A stretch of DNA of 64,000 nucleotides, from the NCBI GenBank assembly GCA_028752905.1, contig JAQNBH010000004.1, positions 4,237,739 through 4,301,738 on the forward strand, in the 5' to 3' direction. The translations under genes were made by a program, and so were the position numbers. The notes below the pieces were generated by a model. It was not told the origin of the DNA, ran no database searches, and worked only from the letters and a program-made list of their open reading frames with translations. Position 1 is the first letter of the stretch. Each line of letters opens with the position of its first letter. This stretch comes from Cladorhizidae sp. MBARI D1340-BT2. Taxonomy: Eukaryota; Porifera; Demospongiae; Poecilosclerida; Cladorhizidae. Positions 46,153 to 59,600 of this stretch are shown in pieces.

Positions 46153-46163
46153 GACTTAAACAT
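46153..46163 (-). CDS. Putative first coding exon of the small gene
   Basis: ATGTTTAAGTC followed by the consensus donor GTGAGTATC. The phase fits the exon at 44913-45006. The CCTTTACC motif immediately precedes the ATG. Support is limited to splice signals and phase. Confidence 0.3.
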
Positions 46164-46224
46164 GGTAAAGGTCGTCAGTTTCATGAATGTGTTTGTGTAC
46201 ATGCAATATCGAATTTAACTGCAC

Positions 46225-46233
46225 TGAGTCAGC
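46225..46233. promoter_or_regulatory. ARE/MARE-like site TGAGTCAGC
   Basis: On the minus strand this reads TTGCTGACTCAGTGC, 11 of 13 positions of the MARE consensus. Cap'n'collar/Nrf factors act through such sites on proteasome genes in animals (established knowledge). Here it is 1.57 kb upstream of the PSMD11 ATG and about 60 bp upstream of the possible small-gene start. A chance match is possible. Confidence 0.35.
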
Positions 46234-46495
46234 AAACAGCTGCACATTTTCGTACAAGAATTGGTTTCATCAGAAGGGCAGTTCCACCATGAGGGAAGTA
46301 TAACTTGGACAAATTACACCTCAATACATGTAATTGCTCCGTATCAAACCTCTTGGTATTTTGAGGATTACAACTTTGGAAATTTGAAAATAAAGGCTAG
46401 GGAAAGTCATCTGAAGGAGCATAACTGACGTACTCAGAGAAACACATTTGACCATCTCTATGCCATTTATCTGGAAAACTCTCTGATTGAGAACT
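46234..46495. other. Unique sequence upstream of PSMD11
   Basis: No gene recognised. It may contain promoter sequence for the minus-strand transcripts. Confidence 0.5.
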
Positions 46496-46504
46496 AAAAT
46501 GTTT

Positions 46505-47275
46505 AGCTAGTGTGAGGGACATCATTACAGCCAGGGCTAGGTTATTGCTAGTGTGAGGGACATCATTATAGACAGGGTAAGGTTATTGCTAGTGTGAGGG
46601 TCATCATTACAGACAGGGTAAGGTTATTGCTAGTGTGAGGGACATCATTATAGACAGGGTAAGGTTATTGCTAGTGTGAGGGACATCATTATAGACAGGG
46701 TAAGGTTATTGCTAGTGTGAGGGCATCATTACAGAAAGGGCAAGGTTATTGCTCATGTGAGGTACATCATTATAGACAGGGTAAGGTTATTGCTAGTGTG
46801 AGGGTCATCATTACAGACAGGGTAAGGTTATTGCTAGTGTGAGGGACATCATTACAGACAGGGTAAGGTTATTGCTAGTGTGAGGGACATCATTATAGAC
46901 AGGGTAAGGTTATTGCTAGTGTGAGGGTCATCATTACAGACAGGGTAAGGTTATTGCTAGTGTGAGGGACATCATTATAGACAGGGTAAGGTTATTGCTA
47001 GTGTGAGGGACATCATTATAGACAGGGTAAGGTTATTGCTAGTGTGAGGGCATCATTACAGAAAGGGCAAGGTTATTGCTCATGTGAGGTACATCATTAT
47101 AGACAGGGTAAGGTTATTGCTAGTGTGAGGGTCATCATTACAGACAGGGTAAGGTTATTGCTAGTGTGAGGGACATCATTACAGACAGGGTAAGGTTATT
47201 GCTAGTGTGAGGGACATCATTACAGACAGGGTAAGGTTATTGCTAGTGTGAGGGTCATCATTACAGACTCAAGGT
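46505..47275. repeat. 41-bp minisatellite with 8-unit higher-order repeat
   Basis: Monomer GCTAGTGTGAGGGACATCAT plus TATAGACAGGGTAAGGTTATT. A distinctive unit pair (GAAAGGGCAAGG, then GCTCATGTGAGGTAC) occurs near 46735 and again near 47063, about 330 bp apart, so a block of about eight units has been duplicated. Confidence 0.95.
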
Positions 47276-47329
47276 TATTTTGAGCTCAGCACTTGACACT
47301 TTCCTTTGCTAATCATTTTTTGGATAGTG

Positions 47330-47435
47330 TGAGCACTCCATAAAGACACAAACACCGTGTTAAGTGCACTCCATAAAGACATCCACACTGTGTCAAGTGC
47401 ACCCATAAAGACATCCACACTGTGTTAAGTGCAGG
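47330..47435. repeat. ~33-bp repeat, 3 copies
   Basis: Three units with GTGCACTCCATAAAGACATC and CACACTGTGTTAA. Confidence 0.88.
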
Positions 47436-47670
47436 TGAGCATCTTGGAAACCCTACTTAGTTTTCACCATCCTTGATCCAAGCATGTGCAGTAAATAGGG
47501 AACCTGATCATGGCTCCAATGGGATGAATGAGTTTCACAAAGAGCATGCCAAAAATAACCGATGATAATACTCCTGGTATTTGACGATCCTAGTAGTTTA
47601 TGTAGAGGACTATAAAATGGATCCAATAAGCAATTTTGAGGAGGAGAAGCAAACACTTAACCACATAATG
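47436..47670. other. Unique sequence
   Basis: No gene recognised. The minus-strand open frame 47453-47656 has no family signature. Confidence 0.5.
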
Positions 47671-50600
47671 GAGGAGAGAGAGGAAGATAAAGAGGATAAT
47701 TATTATACAAGAAGATAAAGAGTACAATTATTAGTAGAGGAAGATAAAGAGGATAATTATCAGTAGAGGAAGATAAAAAGGTGTAATTATTAGTAGAGGA
47801 AGATAAAGAGGTGTAATTATTAGTAGAGGAAGATAAAGAGGATAATTATTAGTAGTGAAAGATAAAAAGGTATAATTATTAGTAGAGGAAGATAAAGAGG
47901 ATAATTATTATTAGAGGAAGATAAAGAGGTGTAATTATTAGTAGAGGAAGATAAAGAGGTATAATTATTAGTAGAGGAAGATAAAGAGGTGTAATTATTA
48001 GTAGAGGAAGATAAAGAGGTATAATTATTAGTAGAGGAAGATAAAGAGGTATAATTATTAGTAGAGAGGATAATTATTAGTAGAGGAAGATAAAGAGGTA
48101 TAATTATTAGTAGAGGAAGATAAAGAGGAACAATTATTAGTAGAGGAAGATAAAGAGGTGTAATTATTAGTAGAGGAAGATAAAGACGTATAATTATTAG
48201 TAGAGGAAGATAAAGAGGTGTAATTATTAGTAGAGGAAGATAAAAAGGTGTAATTATTAGTAGAGGAAGATAAAGAAGTATAATTATTAGTAGAGGAAGA
48301 TAAAGAGGTGTAATTATTAGTTGAGGAAGATAAAGAGGTATAATTATTAGTAGAGGAAGATAAAGAGGTGTAATTATTAGTAGAGGAAGATGAAGAGGTA
48401 TAATTATTAGTAGAGGAAGATAAAGAGGTATAATTATTAGTAGAGAGGATAATTATTAGTAGAGGAAGATAAAGAGGTATAATTATTAGTAGAGGAAGAT
48501 AAAGAGGTACAATTATTAGTAGAGGAAGATAAAGAGGTGTAATTATTAGTAGAGGAAGATAAAGACGTATAATTATTAGTAGAGGAAGATAAAGAGGTGT
48601 AATTATTAGTAGAGGAAGATAAAAAGGTGTAATTATTAGTAGAGGAAGATAAAGAAGTATAATTATTAGTAGAGGAAGATAAAGAGGTGTAATTATTAGT
48701 TGAGGAAGATAAAGAGGTATAATTATTAGTAGAGGAAGATAAAGAGGTGTAATTATTAGCAGAGGAAGATAAAGAGGATAATTATTAGTAGAGGAAGATA
48801 AAGAGGTATAATTATTAGTAGAGGAAGATAAAGAGGTATAATTATTAGTAGAGGAAGATAAAGACGTATAATTATTAGTAGAGGAAGATAAAGAGGTATA
48901 ATTATTAGTAGAAGAGGAAGATAAAGAGGTATAATTATTAGTAGAGGAAGATAAAGAGGTATAATTATTAGTAGAGGAAGATAAAGGTGTAATTATTAGT
49001 AGAGGAAGATAAAGAGGTGTAATTATTAGTAGAGGAAGATGAAGAGGTATAATTATTAGTAGAGGAAGATAAAGAGGTATAATTATTAGTAGAGAGGATA
49101 ATTATTAGTAGAGGAAGATAAAGAGGTATAATTATTAGTAGAGGAAGATAAAGAGGTACAATTATTAGTAGAGGAAGATAAAGAGGTGTAATTATTAGTA
49201 GAGGAAGATAAAGACGTATAATTATTAGTAGAGGAAGATAAAGAGGTGTAATTATTAGTAGAGGAAGATAAAAAGGTGTAATTATTAGTAGAGGAAGATA
49301 AAGAAGTATAATTATTAGTAGAGGAAGATAAAGGTGTAATTATTAGTTGAGGAAGATAAAGAGGTATAATTATTAGTAGAGGAAGATAAAGAGGTGTAAT
49401 TATTAGTAGAGGAAGATGAAGAGGTATAATTATTAGTAGAGGAAGATAAAGAGGTATAATTATTAGTAGAGAGGATAATTATTAGTAGAGGAAGATAAAG
49501 AGGTATAATTATTAGTAGAGGAAGATAAAGAGGTACAATTATTAGTAGAGGAAGATAAAGAGGTGTAATTATTAGTAGAGGAAGATAAAGACGTATAATT
49601 ATTAGTAGAGGAAGATAAAGAGGTGTAATTATTAGTAGAGGAAGATAAAAAGGTGTAATTATTAGTAGAGGAAGATAAAGAAGTATAATTATTAGTAGAG
49701 GAAGATAAAGAGGTGTAATTATTAGTTGAGGAAGATAAAGAGGTATAATTATTAGTAGAGGAAGATAAAGAGGTGTAATTATTAGTAGAGGAAGATAAAG
49801 AGGATAATTATTAGTAGAGGAAGATAAAGAGGTATAATTATTAGTAGAGGAAGATAAAGAGGTATAATTATTAGTAGAGGAAGATAAAGACGTATAATTA
49901 TTAGTAGAGGAAGATAAAGAGGTATAATTATTAGTAGAAGAGGAAGATAAAGAGGTATAATTATTAGTAGAGGAAGATAAAGAGGTATAATTATTAGTAG
50001 AGGAAGATAAAGGTGTAATTATTAGTAGAGGAAGATAAAGAGGTGTAATTATTAGTAGAGGAAGATGAAGAGGTATAATTATTAGTAGAGGAAGATAAAG
50101 AGGTATAATTATTAGTAGAGAGGATAATTATTAGTAGAGGAAGATAAAGAGGTATAATTATTAGTAGAGGAAGATAAAGAGGTACAATTATTAGTAGAGG
50201 AAGATAAAGAGGTGTAATTATTAGTAGAGGAAGATAAAGACGTATAATTATTAGTAGAGGAAGATAAAGAGGTGTAATTATTAGTAGAGGAAGATAAAAA
50301 GGTGTAATTATTAGTAGAGGAAGATAAAGAAGTATAATTATTAGTAGAGGAAGATAAAGAGGTGTAATTATTAGTAGAGGAAGATAAAAAGGTGTAATTA
50401 TTAGTAGAGGAAGATAAAGAGGTGTAATTATTAGTAGAGGAAGATAAAGACGTATAATTATTAGTAGAGGAAGATAAAGAGGTATAATTATTAGTAGAGA
50501 GGATAATTATTAGTAGAGGAAGATAAAGAGGTATAATTATTAGTAGAGGAAGATAAAGAGGTACAATTATTAGTAGAGGAAGATAAAGAGGTGTAATTAT

Positions 50601-53600
50601 TAGTAGAGGAAGATAAAGACGTATAATTATTAGTAGAGGAAGATAAAGAGGTGTAATTATTAGTAGAGGAAGATAAAAAGGTGTAATTATTAGTAGAGGA
50701 AGATAAAGAAGTATAATTATTAGTAGAGGAAGATAAAGAGGTGTAATTATTAGTTGAGGAAGATAAAGAGGTATAATTATTAGTAGAGGAAGATAAAGAG
50801 GTGTAATTATTAGTAGAGGAAGATGAAGAGGTATAATTATTAGTAGAGGAAGATAAAGAGGTATAATTATTAGTAGAGAGGATAATTATTAGTAGAGGAA
50901 GATAAAGAGGTATAATTATTAGTAGAGGAAGATAAAGAGGTACAATTATTAGTAGAGGAAGATAAAGAGGTGTAATTATTAGTAGAGGAAGATAAAGACG
51001 TATAATTATTAGTAGAGGAAGATAAAGAGGTGTAATTATTAGTAGAGGAAGATAAAGAGGTGTAATTATTAGTAGAGGAAGATAAAAAGGTGTAATTATT
51101 AGTAGAGGAAGATAAAGAAGTATAATTATTCGTAGAGGAAGATAAAGAGGTGTAATTATTAGTTGAGGAAGATAAAGAGGTATAATTATTAGTAGAGGAA
51201 GATAAAGAGGTGTAATTATTAGTAGAGGAAGATAAAGAGGATAATTATTAGTAGAGGAAGATAAAGAGGTATAATTATTAGTAGAGGAAGATAAAGAGGT
51301 ATAATTATTAGTAGAGGAAGATAAAGACGTATAATTATTAGTAGAGGAAGATAAAGAGGTATAATTATTAGTAGAAGAGGAAGATAAAGAGGTATAATTA
51401 TTAGTAGAGGAAGATAAAGAGGTATAATTATTAGTAGAGGAAGATAAAGGTGTAATTATTAGTAGAGGAAGATAAAGAGGTGTAATTATTAGTAGAGGAA
51501 GATGAAGAGGTATAATTATTAGTAGAGGAAGATAAAGAGGTATAATTATTAGTAGAGAGGATAATTATTAGTAGAGGAAGATAAAGAGGTATAATTATTA
51601 GTAGAGGAAGATAAAGAGGTACAATTATTAGTAGAGGAAGATAAAGAGGTGTAATTATTAGTAGAGGAAGATAAAGACGTATAATTATTAGTAGAGGAAG
51701 ATAAAGAGGTGTAATTATTAGTAGAGGAAGATAAAAAGGTGTAATTATTAGTAGAGGAAGATAAAGAAGTATAATTATTAGTAGAGGAAGATAAAGAGGT
51801 GTAATTATTAGTTGAGGAAGATAAAGAGGTATAATTATTAGTAGAGGAAGATAAAGAGGTGTAATTATTAGTAGAGGAAGATAAAGAGGATAATTATTAG
51901 TAGAGGAAGATAAAGAGGTATAATTATTAGTAGAGGAAGATAAAGAGGTATAATTATTAGTAGAGGAAGATAAAGACGTATAATTATTAGTAGAGGAAGA
52001 TAAAGAGGTATAATTATTAGTAGAGGAAGATAAAGAGGTATAATTATTAGTAGAGGAAGATAAAGACGTATAATTATTAGTAGAGGAAGATAAAGAGGTA
52101 TAATTATTAGTAGAAGAGGAAGATAAAGAGGTATAATTATTAGTAGAGGAAGATAAAGAGGTATAATTATTAGTAGAGGAAGATAAAGGTGTAATTATTA
52201 GTAGAGGAAGATAAAGAGGTGTAATTATTAGTAGAGGAAGATGAAGAGGTATAATTATTAGTAGAGGAAGATAAAGAGGTATAATTATTAGTAGAGAGGA
52301 TAATTATTAGTAGAGGAAGATAAAGAGGTATAATTATTAGTAGAGGAAGATAAAGAGGTACAATTATTAGTAGAGGAAGATAAAGAGGTGTAATTATTAG
52401 TAGAGGAAGATAAAGACGTATAATTATTAGTAGAGGAAGATAAAGAGGTGTAATTATTAGTAGAGGAAGATAAAAAGGTGTAATTATTAGTAGAGGAAGA
52501 TAAAGAAGTATAATTATTAGTAGAGGAAGATAAAGAGGTGTAATTATTAGTTGAGGAAGATAAAGAGGTATAATTATTAGTAGAGGAAGATAAAGAGGTG
52601 TAATTATTAGTAGAGGAAGATGAAGAGGTATAATTATTAGTAGAGGAAGATAAAGAGGTATAATTATTAGTAGAGAGGATAATTATTAGTAGAGGAAGAT
52701 AAAGAGGTATAATTATTAGTAGAGGAAGATAAAGAGGTACAATTATTAGTAGAGGAAGATAAAGAGGTGTAATTATTAGTAGAGGAAGATAAAGACGTAT
52801 AATTATTAGTAGAGGAAGATAAAGAGGTGTAATTATTAGTAGAGGAAGATAAAAAGGTGTAATTATTAGTAGAGGAAGATAAAGAAGTATAATTATTAGT
52901 AGAGGAAGATAAAGAGGTGTAATTATTAGTTGAGGAAGATAAAGAGGTATAATTATTAGTAGAGGAAGATAAAGAGGTGTAATTATTAGTAGAGGAAGAT
53001 AAAGACGTATAATTATTAGTAGAGGAAGATAAAGAGGTGTAATTATTAGTAGAGGAAGATAAAGAGGTGTAATTATTAGTAGAGGAAGATAAAAAGGTGT
53101 AATTATTAGTAGAGGAAGATAAAGAAGTATAATTATTCGTAGAGGAAGATAAAGAGGTGTAATTATTAGTTGAGGAAGATAAAGAGGTATAATTATTAGT
53201 AGAGGAAGATAAAGAGGTGTAATTATTAGTAGAGGAAGATAAAGAGGATAATTATTAGTAGAGGAAGATAAAGAGGTATAATTATTAGTAGAGGAAGATA
53301 AAGAGGTATAATTATTAGTAGAGGAAGATAAAGACGTATAATTATTAGTAGAGGAAGATAAAGAGGTATAATTATTAGTAGAAGAGGAAGATAAAGAGGT
53401 ATAATTATTAGTAGAGGAAGATAAAGAGGTATAATTATTAGTAGAGGAAGATAAAGGTGTAATTATTAGTAGAGGAAGATAAAGAGGTGTAATTATTAGT
53501 AGAGGAAGATGAAGAGGTATAATTATTAGTAGAGGAAGATAAAGAGGTATAATTATTAGTAGAGAGGATAATTATTAGTAGAGGAAGATAAAGAGGTATA

Positions 53601-56600
53601 ATTATTAGTAGAGGAAGATAAAGAGGTACAATTATTAGTAGAGGAAGATAAAGAGGTGTAATTATTAGTAGAGGAAGATAAAGACGTATAATTATTAGTA
53701 GAGGAAGATAAAGAGGTGTAATTATTAGTAGAGGAAGATAAAAAGGTGTAATTATTAGTAGAGGAAGATAAAGAAGTATAATTATTAGTAGAGGAAGATA
53801 AAGAGGTGTAATTATTAGTTGAGGAAGATAAAGAGGTATAATTATTAGTAGAGGAAGATAAAGAGGTGTAATTATTAGTAGAGGAAGATAAAGAGGATAA
53901 TTATTAGTAGAGGAAGATAAAGAGGTATAATTATTAGTAGAGGAAGATAAAGAGGTATAATTATTAGTAGAGGAAGATAAAGACGTATAATTATTAGTAG
54001 AGGAAGATAAAGAGGTATAATTATTAGTAGAGGAAGATAAAGAGGTATAATTATTAGTAGAGGAAGATAAAGACGTATAATTATTAGTAGAGGAAGATAA
54101 AGAGGTATAATTATTAGTAGAAGAGGAAGATAAAGAGGTATAATTATTAGTAGAGGAAGATAAAGAGGTATAATTATTAGTAGAGGAAGATAAAGGTGTA
54201 ATTATTAGTAGAGGAAGATAAAGAGGTGTAATTATTAGTAGAGGAAGATGAAGAGGTATAATTATTAGTAGAGGAAGATAAAGAGGTATAATTATTAGTA
54301 GAGAGGATAATTATTAGTAGAGGAAGATAAAGAGGTATAATTATTAGTAGAGGAAGATAAAGAGGTACAATTATTAGTAGAGGAAGATAAAGAGGTGTAA
54401 TTATTAGTAGAGGAAGATAAAGACGTATAATTATTAGTAGAGGAAGATAAAGAGGTGTAATTATTAGTAGAGGAAGATAAAAAGGTGTAATTATTAGTAG
54501 AGGAAGATAAAGAAGTATAATTATTAGTAGAGGAAGATAAAGAGGTGTAATTATTAGTTGAGGAAGATAAAGAGGTATAATTATTAGTAGAGGAAGATAA
54601 AGAGGTGTAATTATTAGTAGAGGAAGATGAAGAGGTATAATTATTAGTAGAGGAAGATAAAGAGGTATAATTATTAGTAGAGAGGATAATTATTAGTAGA
54701 GGAAGATAAAGAGGTATAATTATTAGTAGAGGAAGATAAAGAGGTACAATTATTAGTAGAGGAAGATAAAGAGGTGTAATTATTAGTAGAGGAAGATAAA
54801 GACGTATAATTATTAGTAGAGGAAGATAAAGAGGTGTAATTATTAGTAGAGGAAGATAAAAAGGTGTAATTATTAGTAGAGGAAGATAAAGAAGTATAAT
54901 TATTAGTAGAGGAAGATAAAGAGGTGTAATTATTAGTTGAGGAAGATAAAGAGGTATAATTATTAGTAGAGGAAGATAAAGAGGTGTAATTATTAGTAGA
55001 GGAAGATAAAGAGGATAATTATTAGTAGAGGAAGATAAAGAGGTATAATTATTAGTAGAGGAAGATAAAGAGGTATAATTATTAGTAGAAGAGGAAGATA
55101 AAGAGGTATAATTATTAGTAGAGGAAGATAAAGAGGTATAATTATTAGTAGAGGAAGATAAAGGTGTAATTATTAGTAGAGGAAGATAAAGAGGTGTAAT
55201 TATTAGTAGAGGAAGATGAAGAGGTATAATTATTAGTAGAGGAAGATAAAGAGGTATAATTATTAGTAGAGAGGATAATTATTAGTAGAGGAAGATAAAG
55301 AGGTATAATTATTAGTAGAGGAAGATAAAGAGGTACAATTATTAGTAGAGGAAGATAAAGAGGTGTAATTATTAGTAGAGGAAGATAAAGACGTATAATT
55401 ATTAGTAGAGGAAGATAAAGAGGTGTAATTATTAGTAGAGGAAGATAAAAAGGTGTAATTATTAGTAGAGGAAGATAAAGAAGTATAATTATTAGTAGAG
55501 GAAGATAAAGAGGTGTAATTATTAGTAGAGGAAGATAAAAAGGTGTAATTATTAGTAGAGGAAGATAAAGAGGTGTAATTATTAGTAGAGGAAGATAAAG
55601 ACGTATAATTATTAGTAGAGGAAGATAAAGAGGTATAATTATTAGTAGAGAGGATAATTATTAGTAGAGGAAGATAAAGAGGTATAATTATTAGTAGAGG
55701 AAGATAAAGAGGTACAATTATTAGTAGAGGAAGATAAAGAGGTGTAATTATTAGTAGAGGAAGATAAAGACGTATAATTATTAGTAGAGGAAGATAAAGA
55801 GGTGTAATTATTAGTAGAGGAAGATAAAAAGGTGTAATTATTAGTAGAGGAAGATAAAGAAGTATAATTATTAGTAGAGGAAGATAAAGAGGTGTAATTA
55901 TTAGTTGAGGAAGATAAAGAGGTATAATTATTAGTAGAGGAAGATAAAGAGGTGTAATTATTAGTAGAGGAAGATGAAGAGGTATAATTATTAGTAGAGG
56001 AAGATAAAGAGGTATAATTATTAGTAGAGAGGATAATTATTAGTAGAGGAAGATAAAGAGGTATAATTATTAGTAGAGGAAGATAAAGAGGTATAATTAT
56101 TAGTAGAAGAGGAAGATAAAGAGGTATAATTATTAGTAGAGGAAGATAAAGAGGTATAATTATTAGTAGAGGAAGATAAAGGTGTAATTATTAGTAGAGG
56201 AAGATAAAGAGGTGTAATTATTAGTAGAGGAAGATGAAGAGGTATAATTATTAGTAGAGGAAGATAAAGAGGTATAATTATTAGTAGAGAGGATAATTAT
56301 TAGTAGAGGAAGATAAAGAGGTATAATTATTAGTAGAGGAAGATAAAGAGGTACAATTATTAGTAGAGGAAGATAAAGAGGTGTAATTATTAGTAGAGGA
56401 AGATAAAGACGTATAATTATTAGTAGAGGAAGATAAAGAGGTGTAATTATTAGTAGAGGAAGATAAAAAGGTGTAATTATTAGTAGAGGAAGATAAAGAA
56501 GTATAATTATTAGTAGAGGAAGATAAAGAGGTGTAATTATTAGTTGAGGAAGATAAAGAGGTATAATTATTAGTAGAGGAAGATAAAGAGGTGTAATTAT

Positions 56601-59600
56601 TAGTAGAGGAAGATGAAGAGGTATAATTATTAGTAGAGGAAGATAAAGAGGTATAATTATTAGTAGAGAGGATAATTATTAGTAGAGGAAGATAAAGAGG
56701 TATAATTATTAGTAGAGGAAGATAAAGAGGTACAATTATTAGTAGAGGAAGATAAAGAGGTGTAATTATTAGTAGAGGAAGATAAAGACGTATAATTATT
56801 AGTAGAGGAAGATAAAGAGGTGTAATTATTAGTAGAGGAAGATAAAAAGGTGTAATTATTAGTAGAGGAAGATAAAGAAGTATAATTATTAGTAGAGGAA
56901 GATAAAGAGGTGTAATTATTAGTTGAGGAAGATAAAGAGGTATAATTATTAGTAGAGGAAGATAAAGAGGTGTAATTATTAGCAGAGGAAGATAAAGAGG
57001 ATAATTATTAGTAGAGGAAGATAAAGAGGTATAATTATTAGTAGAGGAAGATAAAGAGGTATAATTATTAGTAGAGGAAGATAAAGACGTATAATTATTA
57101 GTAGAGGAAGATAAAGAGGTATAATTATTAGTAGAAGAGGAAGATAAAGAGGTATAATTATTAGTAGAGGAAGATAAAGAGGTATAATTATTAGTAGAGG
57201 AAGATAAAGGTGTAATTATTAGTAGAGGAAGATAAAGAGGTGTAATTATTAGTAGTAGAGGAAGATGAAGAGGTATAATTATTAGTAGAGGAAGATAAAG
57301 AGGTATAATTATTAGTAGAGAGGATAATTATTAGTAGAGGAAGATAAAGAGGTATAATTATTAGTAGAGGAAGATAAAGAGGTACAATTATTAGTAGAGG
57401 AAGATAAAGAGGTGTAATTATTAGTAGAGGAAGATAAAGACGTATAATTATTAGTAGAGGAAGATAAAGAGGTGTAATTATTAGTAGAGGAAGATAAAAA
57501 GGTGTAATTATTAGTAGAGGAAGATAAAGAAGTATAATTATTAGTAGAGGAAGATAAAGGTGTAATTATTAGTTGAGGAAGATAAAGAGGTATAATTATT
57601 AGTAGAGGAAGATAAAGAGGTGTAATTATTAGTAGAGGAAGATGAAGAGGTATAATTATTAGTAGAGGAAGATAAAGAGGTATAATTATTAGTAGAGAGG
57701 ATAATTATTAGTAGAGGAAGATAAAGAGGTATAATTATTAGTAGAGGAAGATAAAGAGGTACAATTATTAGTAGAGGAAGATAAAGAGGTGTAATTATTA
57801 GTAGAGGAAGATAAAGACGTATAATTATTAGTAGAGGAAGATAAAGAGGTGTAATTATTAGTAGAGGAAGATAAAAAGGTGTAATTATTAGTAGAGGAAG
57901 ATAAAGAAGTATAATTATTAGTAGAGGAAGATAAAGAGGTGTAATTATTAGTTGAGGAAGATAAAGAGGTATAATTATTAGTAGAGGAAGATAAAGAGGT
58001 GTAATTATTAGTAGAGGAAGATAAAGAGGATAATTATTAGTAGAGGAAGATAAAGAGGTATAATTATTAGTAGAGGAAGATAAAGAGGTATAATTATTAG
58101 TAGAGGAAGATAAAGACGTATAATTATTAGTAGAGGAAGATAAAGAGGTATAATTATTAGTAGAAGAGGAAGATAAAGAGGTATAATTATTAGTAGAGGA
58201 AGATAAAGAGGTATAATTATTAGTAGAGGAAGATAAAGGTGTAATTATTAGTAGAGGAAGATAAAGAGGTGTAATTATTAGTAGAGGAAGATGAAGAGGT
58301 ATAATTATTAGTAGAGGAAGATAAAGAGGTATAATTATTAGTAGAGAGGATAATTATTAGTAGAGGAAGATAAAGAGGTATAATTATTAGTAGAGGAAGA
58401 TAAAGAGGTACAATTATTAGTAGAGGAAGATAAAGAGGTGTAATTATTAGTAGAGGAAGATAAAGACGTATAATTATTAGTAGAGGAAGATAAAGAGGTG
58501 TAATTATTAGTAGAGGAAGATAAAAAGGTGTAATTATTAGTAGAGGAAGATAAAGAAGTATAATTATTAGTAGAGGAAGATAAAGAGGTGTAATTATTAG
58601 TAGAGGAAGATAAAAGGTGTAATTACTTAGTAGAGGAAGATAAAGAGGTGTAATTATTAGTAGAGGAAGATAAAGACGTATAATTATTAGTAGAGGAAGA
58701 TAAAGAGGTATAATTATTAGTAGAGAGGATAATTATTAGTAGAGGAAGATAAAGAGGTATAATTATTAGTAGAGGAAGATAAAGAGGTACAATTATTAGT
58801 AGAGGAAGATAAAGAGGTGTAATTATTAGTAGAGGAAGATAAAGACGTATAATTATTAGTAGAGGAAGATAAAGAGGTGTAATTATTAGTAGAGGAAGAT
58901 AAAAAGGTGTAATTATTAGTAGAGGAAGATAAAGAAGTATAATTATTAGTAGAGGAAGATAAAGAGGTGTAATTATTAGTTGAGGAAGATAAAGAGGTAT
59001 AATTATTAGTAGAGGAAGATAAAGAGGTGTAATTATTAGTAGAGGAAGATGAAGAGGTATAATTATTAGTAGAGGAAGATAAAGAGGTATAATTATTAGT
59101 AGAGAGGATAATTATTAGTAGAGGAAGATAAAGAGGTATAATTATTAGTAGAGGAAGATAAAGAGGTACAATTATTAGTAGAGGAAGATAAAGAGGTGTA
59201 ATTATTAGTAGAGGAAGATAAAGACGTATAATTATTAGTAGAGGAAGATAAAGAGGTGTAATTATTAGTAGAGGAAGATAAAGAGGTGTAATTATTAGTA
59301 GAGGAAGATAAAAAGGTGTAATTATTAGTAGAGGAAGATAAAGAAGTATAATTATTCGTAGAGGAAGATAAAGAGGTGTAATTATTAGTTGAGGAAGATA
59401 AAGAGGTATAATTATTAGTAGAGGAAGATAAAGAGGTGTAATTATTAGTAGAGGAAGATAAAGAGGATAATTATTAGTAGAGGAAGATAAAGAGGTATAA
59501 TTATTAGTAGAGGAAGATAAAGAGGTATAATTATTAGTAGAGGAAGATAAAGACGTATAATTATTAGTAGAGGAAGATAAAGAGGTATAATTATTAGTAG

